Assembly: GCF_900142955.1 (NCBI RefSeq)
Contig: NZ_FRCP01000023.1
Span: 1 to 64,000 of the forward strand
Direction of reading: 5' to 3'
Source: Anaerosporobacter mobilis DSM 15930
Lineage (GTDB): Bacteria; Bacillota; Clostridia; Lachnospirales; Lachnospiraceae
DNA: 64,000 nt
Shown here: positions 35,742 to 45,171 of the stretch, one piece after another
Layout of the letters: each line of letters begins with the position of its first letter
How positions within the stretch are numbered: position 1 is the first letter of the stretch
Translations under genes and position numbers: made by a program
Notes under the pieces: generated by a model
What the model was told of the DNA's origin: nothing
Seen by the model: the letters and a program-made list of their open reading frames with translations, nothing else
Databases searched by the model: none

Positions 35742-35790
35742 AAAAGTCTGGCTTCATAATCATTTTTAATTACGAAACCAGACTTTTGCG
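35742..35790 (+). terminator. Terminator of the Asn/Met-rich gene pair
   Basis: AAAAGTCTGG (35742-35751) pairs with CCAGACTTTT (35778-35787). Confidence 0.8.
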
Positions 35791-35938
35791 TAATAAGGAG
35801 AAAAATTTATTTTTTAAGAACTTTATAATCCATGGTAAATGATGGGCACATTGTAACATAAAAGAAATGCCAATCACATCAGGTGCAAAGCCATTTTTGT
35901 ACTCCATCATTTCAACACTTTATAAACAAGATTATATT

Positions 35939-36799
35939 CTATTCATTCTTTAGCTCATATTCATAATAGTTAAATGTTGACTGTTTATTAAAACCAAGTG
36001 AGATATAGAGGGTATAGGCCGCTATATTTTCCGAAACCACTTCTAAATATAACTCCTTATAATCAGTTTTCAAAATACTGTTAATTATAATTTTAAGAAA
36101 TTTTTTCCCAAAGCCTCTTCTGCGATAGTTCGGGTCAATAACAAAGCCATATATGGCAAAAACCCCATCCTTTTCTTCCACTTTGATCTTTCCAATAATA
36201 TTATTTTTCCAAAAGACTAATTTAATATCGGTCAAATTAACGTCACCCATATCTTCGTCCGAAGACTCTCCGCTGCAACGAAATCCGTTCTGATCAAGAT
36301 ATGTAACTTGTTTTATATTTTCAGAACCTGCATCTTTTATTGAAAGTTCATTGTCAATGGATTCAACTGCTGGATGATACTCTCTTCCATCAAAAACCAT
36401 TCTATATTCGCAAAATGTATAATTCAGTCCTAAATCATTTAAAATTCCAATCATGGAACTGTCATTTTCATCCACTATCACCAATATTTTTTTTGCCTTA
36501 AATTGCTTCGCTTTATCAATCGCCAACTGATACATTTTCAAAAATTTATCTTTATCTCCATTAAGTATTGGTGTGATTTCCATTTCATCAATATCATAAG
36601 TACTTAATGACATATATGCGGTGAGTCTTCCCTGTTCTTCAAATAAGATATGATATACACTTTCATCTGTTCCATCCAATGATTGAGGACATAGTTTATA
36701 ATAAACATTCCTATCATCTTTATTTATTTTTTCAAGTTGCTTTACTTCTACGATCTCTTTCTCCGATAACTTATGGACAAATTTAAGATTCTTTTCCAT
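35939..36799 (-). CDS. GNAT-family N-acetyltransferase, tandem domain
   Basis: The 286-residue protein ends in a clear GNAT domain (about residues 150-286; VIDPNYRRRGFGKKFLKIII holds the acetyl-CoA pyrophosphate loop, and ENIAAYTLYISLGF the following helix). The N-terminal half (about 1-145) looks like a second, degenerate GNAT fold. It would move an acetyl group to an unknown amine. AGGAAA-type sequence precedes the ATG. It lies directly downstream of a group II intron relic on the same strand. Confidence 0.82.
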   Translation of the reverse strand: MEKNLKFVHKLSEKEIVEVKQLEKINKDDRNVYYKLCPQSLDGTDESVYHILFEEQGRLTAYMSLSTYDIDEMEITPILNGDKDKFLKMYQLAIDKAKQFKAKKILVIVDENDSSMIGILNDLGLNYTFCEYRMVFDGREYHPAVESIDNELSIKDAGSENIKQVTYLDQNGFRCSGESSDEDMGDVNLTDIKLVFWKNNIIGKIKVEEKDGVFAIYGFVIDPNYRRRGFGKKFLKIIINSILKTDYKELYLEVVSENIAAYTLYISLGFNKQSTFNYYEYELKNE

Positions 36800-36869
36800 T
36801 TACATTTCCTATTTCCTTTCTATTAATTGAGCTAGACTTCTATCAACTTTTGCACATGAATCAAAAAAC

Positions 36870-37209
36870 TTCACTACTATGGGCTCGGCTGACTTCTCAC
36901 AGTTCGTTGTTACTCGGCTAATGAAACCGCTGTGAGACCTCCACGCTTAAGGTGCACGCTCTTTCCTCCATATATCCACCGCATCTACACTGCTCCAACA
37001 AATGTGGTAGTAATCAGACATCGTTGTTTTTTGCCAACTTATCTCTCAGAGCCTAGCCTTATATGCGATTTCTGTCCATCGGATCAGAGATTTGCCTACA
37101 GCTTCTTTCAAATTCTACCTCACGATAGACACCCTTGCTATTCAGCTATACATTTCCCACTACCTGGGCATGTTCAGGACTTTCACCTGTAAGAGCGCCT
37201 ATGTCGCGC
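36870..37209 (-). mobile_element. Truncated group IIC intron (5' RNA domains only)
   Basis: On the minus strand the sequence from 37209 starts GCGCGACATAGGCGC and shows blocks typical of group IIC introns, as I remember them from the Oceanobacillus iheyensis intron: GGTGAAAGTCCTGAAC, AGCAAGGGTGTC, CATATAAGGCTAGG, GGAGGTCT and AGAAGTCAGC followed by CATAGTA. It breaks off where the reverse transcriptase frame should begin; neither that protein nor domain V is present. It lies just after the leuS terminator hairpin, the usual insertion site of this class. The region 36800-37282 contains otherwise only this relic and the terminator. Confidence 0.8.
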
Positions 37210-37210
37210 A

Positions 37211-37244
37211 AACAAAATAGCAAGGCAGTCAAAACTGCCTTGCT
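37211..37244 (-). terminator. Terminator of leuS, also the intron insertion site
   Basis: AGCAAGGCAGT (37219-37229) pairs perfectly with ACTGCCTTGCT (37234-37244). On the minus strand it is followed by ATTTTGTTT and then at once by the intron relic. Confidence 0.88.
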
Positions 37245-37282
37245 TAAAAAATCTAACTTTTTGGTTCTTTATAATTTATTTC

Positions 37283-39697
37283 TTATTTCACAACGATATT
37301 ATAGATTCTACCTTTAACGTAGATTTCTTTCACAATATTCTTTCCTTCTACTGCTGCTTTAACAGAATCAGAAGCGAATACTTTTTCTTTAACGCTATCT
37401 TGTTCTTCTTCTTTTTCTACAGTTATTGTATCTTTTACTTTACCATTAACTTGAACTGCAATTTCAATTGTAGATTCAACTGTTTTCTCTTCATCCCATT
37501 TTGGCCAAGTTGTTTCATACAATCTTCCACCGTAATTCATCATTTCCCAAAGTTCTTCTGTCATATGAGAAGCTACAGGATTCATTAAGATTAATAAGGT
37601 CTTAAATTCTCCTCTTGTAACCTTACCTGCTTTGTAGAAATCATTAACAAGAGACATCATTGCAGCAATTGCAGTATTGAATTTAAGATTTTCAAAATCC
37701 CCACTTACTTTCTTAATTGTTTGATGCATCTTAGTTTCTAATTCTTTCGAATATTCTTCTCCATCTACAATCATATCTTGAAGTTTCCAGATACGATCTA
37801 GGAATCTTCTACAACCTTTAACACCTTCCTGAGACCATGCTGCACTTAATTCAAAAGCACCAATAAACATCTCATACGTACGAAGTGTATCCGCACCGAA
37901 TTCATCTACAATGTCATCTGGGTTTACAACATTTCCACGAGATTTAGACATCTTCTCACCGTTCTCACCAAGAATCATACCATGAGAAGTTCTCTTTTGA
38001 TAAGGCTCTTTGGTGCTTACTAGTCCTTGATCGTATAAGAACTTATGCCAGAATCTAGAGTATAATAAGTGAAGTGTTGTATGCTCCATACCACCATTGT
38101 ACCAGTCTACTGGCATCCAATAGTCAAGTGCTTCTTTGCTTGCGAAAGCTTCTGTATTCGTAGGATCAATATAACGTAAGAAATACCATGATGATCCAGC
38201 CCATTGTGGCATAGTATCGGTTTCTCTCTTCGCTGGTTTTCCACACTTTGGACAAGGTGTATTTAACCAGTCCGTCATATGGGCAAGTGGTGACTCACCA
38301 TTATCTGTTGGCTCATATGTCTCTACTTCAGGAAGTTGTAATGGTAGTTCACTTTCTGGAATTGGAACATATCCGCAACAATCACAGTGTACAAGTGGAA
38401 TTGGTTCACCCCAATATCTTTGACGTGAGAATACCCAGTCTCTTAATTTGAAGTTTACTTTCTTTTTACCAATGCCTTTTTCACCAAGCCATTCAATCAT
38501 CTTAACTTTTGCATCTTTTACTTCCATACCATTTAAGAAATCAGAATTCACTAATTTCCCTGTTGCTGTATCCGTAAATGCTGCTTCTTGAACATCTCCA
38601 CCAGCTACTACTTCGATAATTGGAAGGTCGAATTTCTTAGCGAATTCCCAGTCACGTTCATCATGTGCTGGAACTGCCATAATTGCACCTGTTCCGTATG
38701 TCATTAATACATAATCAGAAATCCAGATTGGAATCTCTTTTCCATTTGCAGGATTAATTGCTGTAATTCCTTTGACACACACACCTGTCTTTTCTTTAAC
38801 TAACTCTGTTCTTTCGAAATCGGATTTCTTAGCAGCTAAATCTCGGTATTCAACGATTGCATCAAAGTTATTGATTTCTTCTTTGTATTTATCAATCATA
38901 GGGTGCTCTGGTGAGATTACCATGTAAGTTGCACCGAATAATGTATCTGGTCTAGTTGTGTAGACACGTAAGCTGTCTTCTCTTCCTGCTAATTTGAAGT
39001 CAACTTCTGCACCTTCGCTACGGCCGATCCAATTCTTTTGTGATACCTTAACTCTATCAATATAATCAACTTCATCTAGGTCGTTGATTAATTTGTCTGC
39101 ATATTCTGTGATTTTAAGCATCCACTGGCTCTTAACCTTATGAACAACTTCGCTATTACAACGTTCACATTTACCATTTACTACTTCTTCATTTGCAAGA
39201 CCTACCTTACAAGAAGTACACCAGTTGATTGGCATCTCTGATTTGTAAGCTAACCCTTTTTCAAACAATTTAAGGAATATCCATTGTGTCCATTTGTAGT
39301 AGTTTGGATCTGTTGTATTGATTTCACGATCCCAGTCAAAAGAATAACCTAGGTTTTGTAACTGGCTTTTAAAATTAGCTACATTTCTCTTCGTAACTTC
39401 TTTTGGATGAATGTGATTTTTAATTGCATAGTTTTCTGTTGGAAGACCAAAAGCATCCCAACCCATTGGGTATAATACGTTATACCCTTGCATTCTTCTT
39501 TTTCTTGCAATGATATCAAGTGCTGTATATGGTCTTGGATGACCTACATGAAGACCTTGTCCTGATGGATAAGGGAATTCAACTAATGCATAGAATTTTG
39601 GCTTTGAATAATCATCTCCCGCCCTAAAGGCTTTTTCTGTTTCCCAGATGCCTTGCCATTTCTTCTCAATCGTTTTTGGATTGTACGTAACTGACAT
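37283..39697 (-). CDS. leuS: Leucyl-tRNA synthetase
   Basis: The 804-residue class Ia synthetase charges tRNA-Leu. The HIGH-type motif (HVGHPRPY) lies near residue 50 and KMSKSRGNV near 580; the editing domain lies between (about 220-420, including the conserved threonine-rich TTRPDTLFG). Two zinc-type CxxC clusters occur (CTSC/CERC near 160-180 and CDCC, CPKC near 440-500). Length is typical of bacterial leuS. AAGGAGG precedes the ATG. Expression is controlled by an upstream T-box leader. Confidence 0.97.
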   Translation of the reverse strand: MSVTYNPKTIEKKWQGIWETEKAFRAGDDYSKPKFYALVEFPYPSGQGLHVGHPRPYTALDIIARKRRMQGYNVLYPMGWDAFGLPTENYAIKNHIHPKEVTKRNVANFKSQLQNLGYSFDWDREINTTDPNYYKWTQWIFLKLFEKGLAYKSEMPINWCTSCKVGLANEEVVNGKCERCNSEVVHKVKSQWMLKITEYADKLINDLDEVDYIDRVKVSQKNWIGRSEGAEVDFKLAGREDSLRVYTTRPDTLFGATYMVISPEHPMIDKYKEEINNFDAIVEYRDLAAKKSDFERTELVKEKTGVCVKGITAINPANGKEIPIWISDYVLMTYGTGAIMAVPAHDERDWEFAKKFDLPIIEVVAGGDVQEAAFTDTATGKLVNSDFLNGMEVKDAKVKMIEWLGEKGIGKKKVNFKLRDWVFSRQRYWGEPIPLVHCDCCGYVPIPESELPLQLPEVETYEPTDNGESPLAHMTDWLNTPCPKCGKPAKRETDTMPQWAGSSWYFLRYIDPTNTEAFASKEALDYWMPVDWYNGGMEHTTLHLLYSRFWHKFLYDQGLVSTKEPYQKRTSHGMILGENGEKMSKSRGNVVNPDDIVDEFGADTLRTYEMFIGAFELSAAWSQEGVKGCRRFLDRIWKLQDMIVDGEEYSKELETKMHQTIKKVSGDFENLKFNTAIAAMMSLVNDFYKAGKVTRGEFKTLLILMNPVASHMTEELWEMMNYGGRLYETTWPKWDEEKTVESTIEIAVQVNGKVKDTITVEKEEEQDSVKEKVFASDSVKAAVEGKNIVKEIYVKGRIYNIVVK

Positions 39698-39789
39698 GAT
39701 ATTTCCTCCTTATTGAAATAGAACATATTTTGTTCTACCTAGTACTTTATTAATTGAATATTGAATCCCATAGCGGAGTGTTAATAAAT

Positions 39790-40069
39790 AAAAAAAGCCC
39801 CTTCATCTCCATATCTAGAGACGAAAAGGCTTATAGTCCATTCGTGGTACCACTCTAGTTCAGAACATCTATATAACGTTCTGCACTCATATATCTATAA
39901 CGGGATTTCCCGCCTTGACCTACTATATGCGATAACCATATGGTTCAATCAAGGAACTCCTAGGCGAGTTGGGAGCCGAATGTTACTGTCTTGCACCTAC
40001 CGACAGTTCTCTGAGAACACCAAAACTCTTAATACTCCTAATCTTTGTTCGTTCAATATTCATGTTAAG
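39790..40069 (-). promoter_or_regulatory. T-box leader (tRNA-Leu sensing) of leuS
   Basis: The minus strand carries the T-box core AGTGGTACCACG (39844-39855) and a terminator (39790-39832) that competes with it. In stem I, GAGT/ACTC and GGTGTT/AACATT enclose a loop whose 3' strand CGGCTCCCA holds CTC (39973-39975), a leucine codon, as the likely specifier; the apical loop GGTAGGTGC and the AGAGA bulge are also present. UGGU in the T-box fits the ACCA end of tRNA-Leu. Uncharged tRNA would favour read-through into leuS. Confidence 0.93.
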
Positions 40070-40075
40070 TCTCAT

Positions 40076-40103
40076 TCTATAACATTACATAGAATTTTGT
40101 CAA
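40076..40103 (-). promoter_or_regulatory. Promoter of the leuS T-box transcript
   Basis: On the minus strand TTGACA (40098-40103) and TATAGA (40076-40081) are 16 bases apart, directly upstream of the T-box leader. Confidence 0.75.
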
Positions 40104-40128
40104 GGTCGAATCTTTTTTCTTTAAAGTT

Positions 40129-41529
40129 CTAATCCCAACAATCCGTATTTTTAATACCGAGTTTTTTTGCATGGAATACGGGATCCTTTCCTTGTCTTTT
40201 TTGTTCTTTATAATCGTTAAGTGCTTTTATAGCAAATCTATAAAGCAACACGATTGCGATAATATTTACAATTGCCATTAGTCCCATGGACACATCGGTT
40301 AAGTTCCATACCATATCAAAACTTGCTACTGCTCCAAATAAAATTGCAACTAGACAGGAACAACGGAAAATAAATAATACTATCTTATTATTTTTAATAA
40401 ATTTAATATTTGATTCTGCATAGGAGTAGTTACCAATTACAGAACTAAATGCAAATAAGAAAATCGATAAATTTATAAAATGAATTCCTAAACTACCTAC
40501 TTGAGATCTTAATGCTTCTTGTACTAGTGGAATTCCTGTTAATCCATCTGCATATCCATCAAAAACTAAAATCATCATAGCTGTTGTAGTACAAATGACT
40601 AAGGTATCGATATAAACAGAAATCATTTGTACTAAACCTTGCTTTACTGGGTGTGATACCTCTGCTGCTGCACCAGCATTCGGTGCAGAGCCCATACCTG
40701 CTTCATTGGAGAATAAACCACGTTTGATACCATGCATAACACAAGTACCTGCTAACCCTCCTGAAAGCGCTTTAAAATCAAAGGCTTCAGAAAAGATGGT
40801 GCGAAAAATCTCAGGCATTTTATCTAGGTTTGCAATGGTAATATAAATACCTAGAAGAATATAAATTCCTGCCATAATTGGTACTAAGTAAGATGTAATG
40901 ATACCGATACGATGCATTCCACCAAATATAGTTAATGCAGTAATCACAGCCAATACAATTCCTATAATGATAGCAGCAACTTCTTTTGCATTGTCAGTTT
41001 GTACATAATATTCAAATGCTGAACTAATATTATATGCTTGCAATGCATTAAACCCATAAGCAAAACAAATTATAAGTAAGATAGCGAATAAGATACCTAG
41101 CCATCTCTGACCCAAAGCCTTTTGCATATAGTAAGCCGGGCCACCACGATACCCCTTCTCATCTTTTACTTTATAAATCTGTGCTAATGTACTTTCTATA
41201 AATGCAGAAGCACTTCCGATTATCGCTAATAACCACATCCAAAAGATAGAGCCTGCACCACCTGCCGCTAGTGCAGTAGCTACACCAGCTATATTACCAG
41301 TTCCAACTCTTGAAGCTGTAGATATCATTAGCGCTTGAAAAGAGGACACACCTTCTTTATTGTCTTCCTTCTTTTCTAAAAGTGTACGAAATCCTTCAGG
41401 AATCATATTAATTTGTACAAGTTTTGTAGTAATTGTAAAGAATATACCAACCCCTACTAATAACACGATTAATATATTCTCATACAAAAAATCATTCATA
41501 GATGATAATATTGAATTAAATAACTTCAT
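40129..41529 (-). CDS. Sodium:alanine/glycine symporter (AGCS family)
   Basis: The 466-residue membrane protein belongs to the AGCS family (AlsT/DagA type), which imports alanine or glycine with sodium. The family signature GTGNIAGVATALAAGGAGSIFWMW lies near residue 75-100, GGPAYYMQKALG near 130, and GLFSNEAGMGSAPNAGA near 270. About ten to eleven membrane helices are apparent. AAGGAGAAG precedes the ATG. It is monocistronic, ending just upstream of the leuS promoter. Confidence 0.93.
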   Translation of the reverse strand: MKLFNSILSSMNDFLYENILIVLLVGVGIFFTITTKLVQINMIPEGFRTLLEKKEDNKEGVSSFQALMISTASRVGTGNIAGVATALAAGGAGSIFWMWLLAIIGSASAFIESTLAQIYKVKDEKGYRGGPAYYMQKALGQRWLGILFAILLIICFAYGFNALQAYNISSAFEYYVQTDNAKEVAAIIIGIVLAVITALTIFGGMHRIGIITSYLVPIMAGIYILLGIYITIANLDKMPEIFRTIFSEAFDFKALSGGLAGTCVMHGIKRGLFSNEAGMGSAPNAGAAAEVSHPVKQGLVQMISVYIDTLVICTTTAMMILVFDGYADGLTGIPLVQEALRSQVGSLGIHFINLSIFLFAFSSVIGNYSYAESNIKFIKNNKIVLFIFRCSCLVAILFGAVASFDMVWNLTDVSMGLMAIVNIIAIVLLYRFAIKALNDYKEQKRQGKDPVFHAKKLGIKNTDCWD

Positions 41530-41653
41530 AATTATCTTCTCCTTACTAAAATTTTTCTTATATAGAATACTATATACGTGTATAAATTTCTACAATTTTA
41601 TGCATATAGAAGAATTTACTATGAAACATTATTATTGTGACAAAAACATCATT

Positions 41654-43861
41654 TTAAACTAGTAGTTTTGATAGCTCCCCGTAACACAATACATACAACT
41701 CATGTAATGCACGAGTTATCGCAACATATAATAGCTTGGCTTCAGCGTCTGTATAGTCGTAATTCTTTGTATCTGGATTCCATAGAATTACCGTGTCGAA
41801 CTCCAATCCCTTAGTCATATGAATTGGTAACACCATGACGCCATTGGTGAATTTAAGCTCTTCCATATCCTCTTTCCAAGGTTCCACTTCTGTTTTATCC
41901 TTCAATGCCTCATATACTGTTTTTGTTTCTTCAACTGTTCTACAGATTACGGCTATGGTATCATAATCACCTGCTTTAATCTTGTTAATATAAGAAACAG
42001 TTGCTTCTATATTTTCCTCAAAATCCTGATATTTCTCAACTATAACTGGTTGTCCATGACGAATGACAGGATCAATTGCATAAGTCTCAAACGAACATTT
42101 TGCTAATACTTGACTGGCATAGTTGGAGATTTCAACCGTATTTCGATAACTCTTAGCTAATGTATAGAATGGATCCTTATCAGGATTAAACACTTGCTCT
42201 CGTAACTCTTTCCAATCATTCATACCCGTATCATAATGAATATTCTGTGAAACATCCCCCATAATAGTAAATGTACAATCTGGAAAGAGACGTTTTAGAA
42301 TTCCATAAGCGATTACACCAAAGTCCTGCGCCTCATCCACTACGATATGTTTCACATATTGAAAATCTACGGTGTCTCTCAATGCCTTCTTGATTATGGC
42401 TATTAGGCCTAGGTCATATAAATCAATCTCTTTCTCATCAAAGGTATCCTTCAAACGTTGTAAAATCTCAGTATTGTTAGGAAGTTTGATACCTGCTGCC
42501 TCATACTTATCGTAATTAACATATAAATCTTCTAAGAAATCCTTATATACTCTATAGAGATCAATCTTCTCATTCTTCTTGCCAAAGTAATCCTTATATA
42601 GTTTACATTCGCGTTTTATTACTTCCTTCTCTTCTCCAAGCATCTCATTCATATTACGAATTTTCGTCAGTAATCGCTTGTTCATCATATCAATCTTTTC
42701 TTGATAAGAGTATTGCTTAAAAGTCTGTAAGGATTGTTTAATCTCCTCAGCGGTATACAAGGTTTTTCCTTTATACACAATTTCTTTCATTGGTATATGT
42801 TCGCGTATATACTGTTCTAGATACATTTCCAGTGCCTTTAGCAACTGCAAGGATCCTTTAACTCGTTTGTAACCTGCTTCTACTTCATTGTTACTGTTAC
42901 TACGTGATTTCTGGAAGGCATCTGTCATCTTGTAGCCCTTCTTCATAGACATTTCTTTTTCTATAAGTCCAGAGAAAAACTCTTGCATCGTTAACTGATT
43001 AATATTATGGACATCAAGGTTTGGTAACACTCCTGTAATATAATTCAGTAACATCTTATTACTTCCTATTATATAGAATTCATCTGAATGGAATTTTTCC
43101 TTGAAGTTATATAATATATATGAGATTCTATGCATTGCTACGGTAGTCTTTCCACTACCAGCAACCCCTTGAACAACTATATTATGCCACGGCGTATCGC
43201 GTATAATATCATTTTGTTCCTTTTGTATTGTCGCGATAATTTCTCCTAAGACAGCTTCTTTATTCTTACCTAGATATTTGGTGAGGAATTCATCATTGGC
43301 TATGACATTGGCGTCATAGAAATCCTTTAAGACTCCCTTTCTAATCTCAAAGGTTCTCTTCAACCCTAAGTCTACAAAGATTGTCTCTCCTAATGGTGAT
43401 GGATAGGAACTTTCTCCTATATCACTATCATAATATACACTGGCAATGGGAGCTCTCCAGTCAACAATTAGAAGCTCAGATGGACTTTTCATTACTCCAT
43501 TCTTACCTATATATAAGGAAAACTCTTTCTCTTCTCCATGCTCCATGTAATCAATTCTTCCAAAATACGGCTTATCTTTCGCTAATAAGTTCTTTCGTAA
43601 ACTCTTTTCGGCTTGCGATTGCAAATCCATTCCCACAACCAGTTCATTGTGAAGCTCCGGATTATCTGATCGATAATTATCATACATCTCCTTCGTCTGC
43701 ACTTGCATCTGCTGAACCTGAACGGTTAACGCATCAATATTCGATTGGATAACTTCTTCACAACTTGATAGATGTGCTTCTTCCTTCTTCCATTCTTCCT
43801 CGTTTCCCACCTCCATCTCTTCTAAACTCTTACTTTTTGTTTCTTGCATCTCTTTGTTCAT
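41654..43861 (-). CDS. helD: HelD-type RNA polymerase-recycling ATPase
   Basis: The 735-residue superfamily 1 (UvrD-like) protein matches HelD, which in Gram-positive bacteria pulls stalled RNA polymerase off DNA or nucleic acid. An N-terminal charged coiled coil (about residues 5-95) is typical and inserts into the polymerase secondary channel. Walker A GVAGSGKTT (near 232), Walker B HIVVDEAQDF (near 530), and the C-terminal helicase motifs (GDVSQNIHYDTG, SYRNTVEIS, HMTKGLEFD, LLYVAITRALHELYV) are all intact. GAAAGGAGTGGG precedes the ATG. Confidence 0.92.
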   Translation of the reverse strand: MNKEMQETKSKSLEEMEVGNEEEWKKEEAHLSSCEEVIQSNIDALTVQVQQMQVQTKEMYDNYRSDNPELHNELVVGMDLQSQAEKSLRKNLLAKDKPYFGRIDYMEHGEEKEFSLYIGKNGVMKSPSELLIVDWRAPIASVYYDSDIGESSYPSPLGETIFVDLGLKRTFEIRKGVLKDFYDANVIANDEFLTKYLGKNKEAVLGEIIATIQKEQNDIIRDTPWHNIVVQGVAGSGKTTVAMHRISYILYNFKEKFHSDEFYIIGSNKMLLNYITGVLPNLDVHNINQLTMQEFFSGLIEKEMSMKKGYKMTDAFQKSRSNSNNEVEAGYKRVKGSLQLLKALEMYLEQYIREHIPMKEIVYKGKTLYTAEEIKQSLQTFKQYSYQEKIDMMNKRLLTKIRNMNEMLGEEKEVIKRECKLYKDYFGKKNEKIDLYRVYKDFLEDLYVNYDKYEAAGIKLPNNTEILQRLKDTFDEKEIDLYDLGLIAIIKKALRDTVDFQYVKHIVVDEAQDFGVIAYGILKRLFPDCTFTIMGDVSQNIHYDTGMNDWKELREQVFNPDKDPFYTLAKSYRNTVEISNYASQVLAKCSFETYAIDPVIRHGQPVIVEKYQDFEENIEATVSYINKIKAGDYDTIAVICRTVEETKTVYEALKDKTEVEPWKEDMEELKFTNGVMVLPIHMTKGLEFDTVILWNPDTKNYDYTDAEAKLLYVAITRALHELYVLCYGELSKLLV

Positions 43862-44013
43862 TCTAATCCCACTCCTTTCGATTCAAAATGGAGATAAGGG
43901 TGGCTAATTTACTGGGTGAATCCTATCATACACGTATTTTATAAATAATACTAGACTTTTATTAAGAGATATGATAAGCTAGATACTGAAGTTTACTTAA
44001 AAAACAGGTCGAA

Positions 44014-44040
44014 AGAGTCAGAATATTCTGACTCTTTTTC
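44014..44040. terminator. Perfect 22-base palindrome with T run upstream of the mutarotase-like gene
   Basis: AGAGTCAGAATATTCTGACTCT (44014-44035) is fully palindromic and is followed on plus by five T. No plus-strand gene ends before it, so it may be an attenuator in the leader of the next gene or the end of an unseen short RNA. Confidence 0.45.
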
Positions 44041-44096
44041 ATATTAATAAGGTAATCGAATATTATCTTATCGTTCATATAAGAAGGAGGATACAT

Positions 44097-44981
44097 ATGG
44101 GACAACACACACTAAAAAATGAGTTCTTATCAATCACCGTTAATGACCTTGGCGCTGAACTATCATCCATCGTTTCCGCACAAACTGGGCAATCCTATCT
44201 ATGGAATGCTGATCAAACCTACTGGGGACGTCATTCACCGATTTTATTTCCAATTGTAGGAGGCCTTAAGGGGAAGTGCTATCAATACAATGGACACGAA
44301 TATTCTATGTCACAACACGGATTTGCAAGAGATATGGAATTCGAATGTATCGAGGTAAGTGAAATTTCAATAAAACATCGACTAACATCGACACCTGAGA
44401 CAATGAAGCAGTATCCGTTTACCTTCATTCTTGATATCACCTATCAACTAAAGGACAATACGATCGAGGTTATTTGGGATGTCACTAATACAGACACCAA
44501 AGAGATGCATTTCTCAATCGGTGGTCATCCAGCCTTCAATTGCCCTCTCACATCAGGCGAAAAACAAAGTGATTATTACATACAATTTGATACAAGCAAC
44601 CCATTAACCATTCGTAAAATTAGCGAAGATGGTCTCGCTATAGATGAAACGTATACGCTTCCACTAGATGACTCACTTTTAGCCGTTCATTCACATCTAT
44701 TCGATGAAGACGCTTTAGTTATTGAGGATAATCAGTCCCATTCTGTTGCATTCCTAACACCAGATAAGAAACCTTATGTAACAGTAGACTTCAATGCTCC
44801 TTTATTCGGTATATGGTCTCCTGCTAAAAAGGATGCTCCTTTTATCTGTATCGAGCCTTGGTATGGACGCTGTGATAGTGAGCATTATGCAGATACCTTA
44901 GAGAACCGTGCTTGGGGTAATCATTGTGCACCAGGTGAAACCTTCCATGCTTCTTATACTATTTCAATTAATAAAAATTAA
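44097..44981 (+). CDS. Aldose 1-epimerase-like protein (LacX type)
   Basis: The 294-residue protein has the galactose mutarotase beta-sandwich fold. Landmarks are WNADQTYWGRHSPILFPIVG near residue 40, SQHGFARDMEF near 78, the histidine of IGGHPAFNCP near 140, and CIEPWYGRCD near 255. LacX-type members act on an unknown hexose or sugar phosphate. AAGGAGG precedes the ATG. It is monocistronic with its own terminator. Confidence 0.88.
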   Translation: MGQHTLKNEFLSITVNDLGAELSSIVSAQTGQSYLWNADQTYWGRHSPILFPIVGGLKGKCYQYNGHEYSMSQHGFARDMEFECIEVSEISIKHRLTSTPETMKQYPFTFILDITYQLKDNTIEVIWDVTNTDTKEMHFSIGGHPAFNCPLTSGEKQSDYYIQFDTSNPLTIRKISEDGLAIDETYTLPLDDSLLAVHSHLFDEDALVIEDNQSHSVAFLTPDKKPYVTVDFNAPLFGIWSPAKKDAPFICIEPWYGRCDSEHYADTLENRAWGNHCAPGETFHASYTISINKN

Positions 44982-45005
44982 TTTCAAATCTTATATAGTA
45001 CACGC

Positions 45006-45043
45006 AAAGATTATAGGTACAAATACCTATAATCTTTTTCTTT
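45006..45043 (+). terminator. Terminator of the mutarotase-like gene
   Basis: A perfect 14-bp stem (45006-45019 with 45024-45037) around CAAA, followed by TTC and more T. Confidence 0.88.
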
Positions 45044-45171
45044 ATTTGACTTATATTTTCTTGATTTTCCATTTTTTTCTTGTTAGAATATCCCTATATA
45101 TATTTTGGTTATGAATTATATCTATTCTATTTCTAAATACTAATTTGGTTTACTTAAGGAGTGGCATTGTG

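Noticed and set aside
35606..35842. Plus-strand frame of 78 codons after the Asn/Met-rich gene pair
   Set aside because: It has no proper ribosome site and runs through the terminator hairpin at 35742-35787.
35770..35910. Minus-strand frame of 46 codons (starts MMEYKNGFAPDVIGISF)
   Set aside because: It looks slightly protein-like but has no ribosome site and ends inside a terminator; at most a gene remnant.
36932..37192. Plus-strand reading frame of 86 codons between the acetyltransferase and leuS genes
   Set aside because: It is the antisense of the group IIC intron RNA; structured RNA gives such Cys/Pro-rich false frames, and there is no ribosome site.
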